This document shows positions 61,306 through 64,000 of a DNA stretch of 64,000 bases, piece after piece. This DNA comes from Paracoccus sp. IB05 (GTDB taxonomy: Bacteria > Pseudomonadota > Alphaproteobacteria > Rhodobacterales > Rhodobacteraceae): contig NZ_JAEFCF010000001.1 of assembly GCF_016405985.1 (NCBI RefSeq), positions 62,001 through 126,000 of the forward strand, in the 5' to 3' direction. The notes beneath the pieces were generated by a model. The model saw nothing but the letters and a program-made list of their open reading frames with translations. It had not been told where the DNA came from and did no database searches. The number at the start of each line of letters is the position of its first letter. The first letter of the stretch is position 1. Both the position numbers and the translations under genes were made by a program.

Positions 61306-61732
61306 GGATATGGCCCTCCGGGGATTTTGTCACTGGCATAGGTCAGTCGGTCGATTCCCGCAATGCCATATAGAAGGCAAACCCGACACGCCTCTTACCC
61401 CGGTTCGCCTGATAAAAAGGCTGCCGCAAAGAGCGGCAGCCAAGAGCCGGAAACAGTAAGGCGGTTCCGCTTCCGGTAGATTCACTGCTTACCAACACCT
61501 ATGGCCCGGCCACATATATCCGACCCACTTCAGGTTCCGTCACTGCTACCGACAGTTGTTTCTGCCAGATCTCGCTTAGCTTTTACCTGCATGATACAAA
61601 CCTAAGAACTGATAAAGTAACTTTCGTATATGTCACTCGCCCGGACTTTGCAATATCCATCGACTCGAGGTGATGGACGTTCTGAAATCCGGCGATTAAA
61701 CCTATAGTGGAATACAACTTATGAGGGCGGAC
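61306..61732. promoter_or_regulatory. Divergent regulatory region between T1SS and Tad-D transcripts
   Basis: This 427-base stretch has no convincing protein gene. It holds the putative RNA described separately and, on the plus strand, a -10-like TATAGT at 61703 with a weak -35 (TTCTGA) 17 bases upstream that could drive the tadD transcript. The AT content is higher than in nearby genes. Confidence 0.5.
61414..61653 (-). ncRNA. Putative small RNA or attenuated leader upstream of the T1SS operon
   Basis: On the minus strand a promoter-like pair, TTGCAA (61653-61648) and TATACG (61630-61625), has exact 17-base spacing. About 180 bases further on, a 9-bp G/C stem (61441-61433 with 61427-61419) is followed by TTTTTATC, a good intrinsic terminator. 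Transcription would give an RNA of roughly 205 bases ending before the BapA-prefix gene at 61305. It contains a possible 20-residue open frame (MQVKAKRDLAE then TTVGSSDGT) starting near 61591. It may be a small RNA or a leader whose terminator controls the operon. No family match can be checked here. Confidence 0.45.
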
Positions 61733-62515
61733 ATGTTTTCACGCTTGGCTGCGCTTCCGGCCATCCTGAGTGCATTGCTTGTGCTTTCCGGCTGCAGCCT
61801 GCCCGCTGTCATGGAAAAGCAACCACAGGGCGAAACCGAGCAGGTCGCCGAGGCTGCCTGGTCCATCGGGGATTATGAGGAAGCCGCCCGCCTGTTCGAG
61901 CTCGCCTCTGCCAGAAACCCGAAATCGGTGACCGCCCTGGTCGGGCTTGGAAAGTCCTATACTGCGCTGGCCCAGTACAACCGGGCACAGAATGCGCTTT
62001 TCAGGGCACGCGATCTGAACCGGCGCAATCCCGAGGTTCACAACCAGCTCGGCAATCTCTCGCTCCAGGAGATGCACCCCAAGACCGCCATCGAACATTT
62101 CGATGCAGCTCTGCGGATCGACCGGACCAATCTCGCGGCGCTTACCGGGAAAGCTGTCTCTCTTGACTACCTGTCACGCCATGCAGAAGCCCAGGAGGTC
62201 TACACGCGCGCCCTGCAGACCTGGCCGACCAACTTCCCCTTGCTGAGCAACTACGCCCTTTCCCAGGTGCTGGGCGGCAATATCGGCGCCGGGATGAAAC
62301 TGATGGAGGAACTGCTGCGCGATCCTGCAAATGGCGACACCGTGCGCGCCAATCTGGCCATCGCCTATGCCCTGGACGGGCGCAGCCGGGATGCGAAAGC
62401 AATGTTGTCGGGCCTTATGTCTGATGCCGATATCGAGACGAGCCTGCGCCACTACGCGGCCGCACGGCAGGATTACCTTGCCGGTAAGCCGATCGGATAC
62501 ATGATCTTTCAGTAG
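61733..62515 (+). CDS. tadD: TadD-like TPR lipoprotein
   Basis: This is a tetratricopeptide-repeat lipoprotein of 260 residues that helps assemble the Tad secretin. The frame also has an ATG at 61721, but the ATG at 61733 has a GAGGG ribosome binding site 6 bases away and gives a signal peptide with lipobox LSGC (Cys21). At least five TPR-like helical pairs follow (AEAAWSIGDYEEAARLFELA, SYTALAQYNRAQNALFRARD, NLSLQEMHPKTAIEHFDAAL and so on). It begins a plus-strand Tad cassette. Confidence 0.88.
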   Translation: MFSRLAALPAILSALLVLSGCSLPAVMEKQPQGETEQVAEAAWSIGDYEEAARLFELASARNPKSVTALVGLGKSYTALAQYNRAQNALFRARDLNRRNPEVHNQLGNLSLQEMHPKTAIEHFDAALRIDRTNLAALTGKAVSLDYLSRHAEAQEVYTRALQTWPTNFPLLSNYALSQVLGGNIGAGMKLMEELLRDPANGDTVRANLAIAYALDGRSRDAKAMLSGLMSDADIETSLRHYAAARQDYLAGKPIGYMIFQ

Positions 62516-62618
62516 AACAAGAGTTGCGTGACCTTACTTAGTATGTAGCGTACAGACGCCTGATCGGAATACCGCGCGAAATGATGTTTGCGCCTTCCGG
62601 AAACGTGAGGAGGGCCAG

Positions 62619-62876
62619 GTGACAAGATCAGTAAGATTTGCGACCGGCCAGAGTGGTGCCATCTCTGTCGACTGGCTGGTGCTGAGCGCAGCTGCGTTTG
62701 CGCTGGCTGCTGCTGCAATGGCGATCGTGAACAGCGGCGTTCTGGATCTGGCATCGGAAAAGCTCGCCCAGATCGTAGAGCATGCGGTTGACGAAGTCGG
62801 AAATGACACCACAGATAGAAAACTTAACTATACCCAGGGTTGCACGAAGCAATGCACGTCAAAATCATCGCACTGA
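62619..62876 (+). CDS. Pilin-like small protein with Gly|AISVD processing motif
   Basis: This 85-residue protein begins at a GTG with a strong ribosome binding site (GAGGAGGG). A short basic leader ends at Gly13, followed by AISVDWLVLSAAAFALAAAAMAIV, resembling a Tad pseudopilin: the normal +5 Glu is replaced by Asp18. The helix is followed by a short polar tail. It is too long for typical Flp major pilins (about 50-60 residues after processing) but short for TadE. It sits between tadD and cpaB. It may be the pilin or a minor pseudopilin of this system. The last codons overlap the cpaB start. Confidence 0.7.
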   Translation: MTRSVRFATGQSGAISVDWLVLSAAAFALAAAAMAIVNSGVLDLASEKLAQIVEHAVDEVGNDTTDRKLNYTQGCTKQCTSKSSH

Positions 62877-63730
62877 TCGCTTGCGGGATCGCCCTGGCTC
62901 TTGGCGGGGCGTTCGGCACCTTTCACTATACAAGGGCCCTGGAGCTCGAGCTTGTCGCGGCACGCAGCAGTTTACGCGCCTTTGGTGAGACTGTTGAGAT
63001 ACCGCTGGCGGCCCGCGACATCGCACCCGGCACCGTGCTGACTGCGGATAGCTTTGTTACAGCAAAAGTTCCGGTCAGCTATCTGCCCGGCAACATCCTG
63101 CAAGGTCTGCCCGTGGCAGCCGCGGGCGAGACCTTTGTGGCGCTGACCGCGCTGAAAGCCGGAAACGCGATATTCGATACAGACATTGCGATAACGGGCA
63201 CCACGCCGGCAGGGGTGCTGCTGCCGGTCGGAAACGGTCGGATTTTTGCCATCACGCCGCGCAATCTGGCCGATTTCAGCGGCAAGCTTGCAGACGGTAC
63301 CCGGGTCGACATTGTCTGGACCCAGGATATCGGCGCCGGGAAATCCGAGACCAGACTGATCGCGACCGGTTTGCGCGTCAGAACGCCGCCCGCAAACGGG
63401 CAGCCTGCCGGGGCAGTTTCAGCGCTTGCTGACAAGCTGTTGCTGGAAGGAGAGTTCACGGACGCCATTCGCGGGGTCGTGGCCAATCATCAGAGCGGCT
63501 TTATGAGCATCATCCTGTCGGATGGCAGCCGCAGCCTTGACGGTGATTTTGTGGTGTTTGGCCCGACCGACCTTGAGAAACTGCCGCTGGCGGTGCGCGC
63601 CTCCGGCACCCAGGACACAGGCGGCTCCTCCATACTCGGCAAGATCACCGGCGGGAACTCTTCCCGGGAGCGCTGTCCGACCGCAGTTATCAGGGGCGGT
63701 TCCAGATCGATTGCCGAAGTCCCATGCTGA
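62852..63730 (+). CDS. cpaB: Flp pilus assembly protein CpaB/RcpC
   Basis: This periplasmic Tad-system protein has 292 residues. A single N-terminal membrane anchor (IIALIACGIALALGGAFGTF) is followed by the SAF-like domain (VEIPLAARDIAPGTVLTADSF, VPVSYLPGNILQG) and the CpaB C-terminal segment (GKLADGTRVDIVWTQDIGAG). An earlier TTG at 62840 in the same frame is a possible start. It overlaps the pilin-like gene by 25 bases and the next gene by 7 bases, consistent with co-translation. Confidence 0.9.
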   Translation: MHVKIIALIACGIALALGGAFGTFHYTRALELELVAARSSLRAFGETVEIPLAARDIAPGTVLTADSFVTAKVPVSYLPGNILQGLPVAAAGETFVALTALKAGNAIFDTDIAITGTTPAGVLLPVGNGRIFAITPRNLADFSGKLADGTRVDIVWTQDIGAGKSETRLIATGLRVRTPPANGQPAGAVSALADKLLLEGEFTDAIRGVVANHQSGFMSIILSDGSRSLDGDFVVFGPTDLEKLPLAVRASGTQDTGGSSILGKITGGNSSRERCPTAVIRGGSRSIAEVPC

Positions 63731-64000
63731 GCAAACGTCGGACCACACAAGAAACGCGCCTTTGCTCGATCTGCGATGGCGTTGACGCCGTGATGCTTTT
63801 TGCGGCCTGGTTCTCGCGCATTCCACCCGGTGCGGTTCGCACGGATCTGTCTATGTCCGAGGCGCTCGACCATCTGCAACTGCATCGGGAAGACCGCTTC
63901 GACACCGTGGTTCTGGTCCCGAATGCCAGTAAGACGGCGCTGCCGCGCCTTTTGCAGGCGCTTGTGGAAGAGGCAGGCCGGCACACGGGCGAAGTGCTGG
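63724..64000 (+). CDS. Unidentified gene following cpaB, cut by the window end
   Basis: An ATG at 63724 overlaps the cpaB stop by 7 bases and the frame stays open to the end of the window (92 residues seen). The protein begins MLSKRRTTQETRLCSICDGV and contains a CxxC pair followed by an alpha/beta pattern. It has no signal peptide. By position it might be a CpaE/TadZ-like ATPase N-terminal domain, but no motif confirms this. Confidence 0.5.
   Translation, partial: MLSKRRTTQETRLCSICDGVDAVMLFAAWFSRIPPGAVRTDLSMSEALDHLQLHREDRFDTVVLVPNASKTALPRLLQALVEEAGRHTGEVL

Overview
The window is high-GC bacterial chromosome. Gene content, codon use and intergenic motifs suggest an alphaproteobacterium of the Rhodobacteraceae (Rhodobacter/Paracoccus/Gemmobacter-like). 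This assignment is inferred from gene families, not from a marker gene. No rRNA, tRNA or CRISPR array was recognised.

Layout. 1-5.8 kb: a tripartite RND efflux pump whose adaptor is cut by the window edge. 5.9-10.7 kb: a lipoprotein hydrolase, then a two-component system divergent from an EptA-type lipid A phosphoethanolamine transferase. 10.7-13.9 kb: an ECF vitamin/metal-type importer (two ATPases, T and S components) led by a PPC/DUF296 protein. 14.1-23.9 kb: an M17 aminopeptidase facing a six-gene operon holding a D-aminopeptidase, a proline-iminopeptidase-like hydrolase and a complete oligopeptide ABC importer; together they look like peptide scavenging.

24.1-35.5 kb: one long plus-strand operon with a branched-chain/amide-type ABC importer, a glutamine-synthetase-like ligase, an iron alcohol dehydrogenase, two short-chain dehydrogenases and a coenzyme-B12 diol-dehydratase-type enzyme. 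The dehydratase large and medium subunits are fused into one chain, and two substrate-pocket positions differ from classical enzymes. 35.6-36.4 kb is a decayed phage-portal/IS5 chimera. 36.4-43.0 kb: a minus-strand operon for an amine or guanidino compound (cupin-XRE regulator, polar amino acid ABC importer, ureohydrolase, dimethylglycine-dehydrogenase-like flavoprotein). 43.0-44.3 kb is decayed sequence including a broken AmiR/NasT-like gene.

44.4-64.0 kb is a surface or biofilm island. It combines a type I secretion system (ABC, HlyD, TolC) with two BapA-prefix proteins. One of these carries 25 Asp-Gly hexamer repeats followed by about 260 residues of Gly/Leu 11-mer repeats. Split pieces of a Tad pilus system lie around it (CpaC, CpaD, TadE on the minus strand; TadD, a pilin-like protein, CpaB and a truncated gene on the plus strand), along with a one-POTRA Omp85 protein, a six-hairpin-like protein and a hybrid kinase with a LuxR-type regulator. 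A possible small RNA or attenuated leader lies between the divergent T1SS and Tad transcripts. The secreted-repeat-protein/T1SS/Tad island and the fused B12 dehydratase operon are the two best candidates for undescribed biology.
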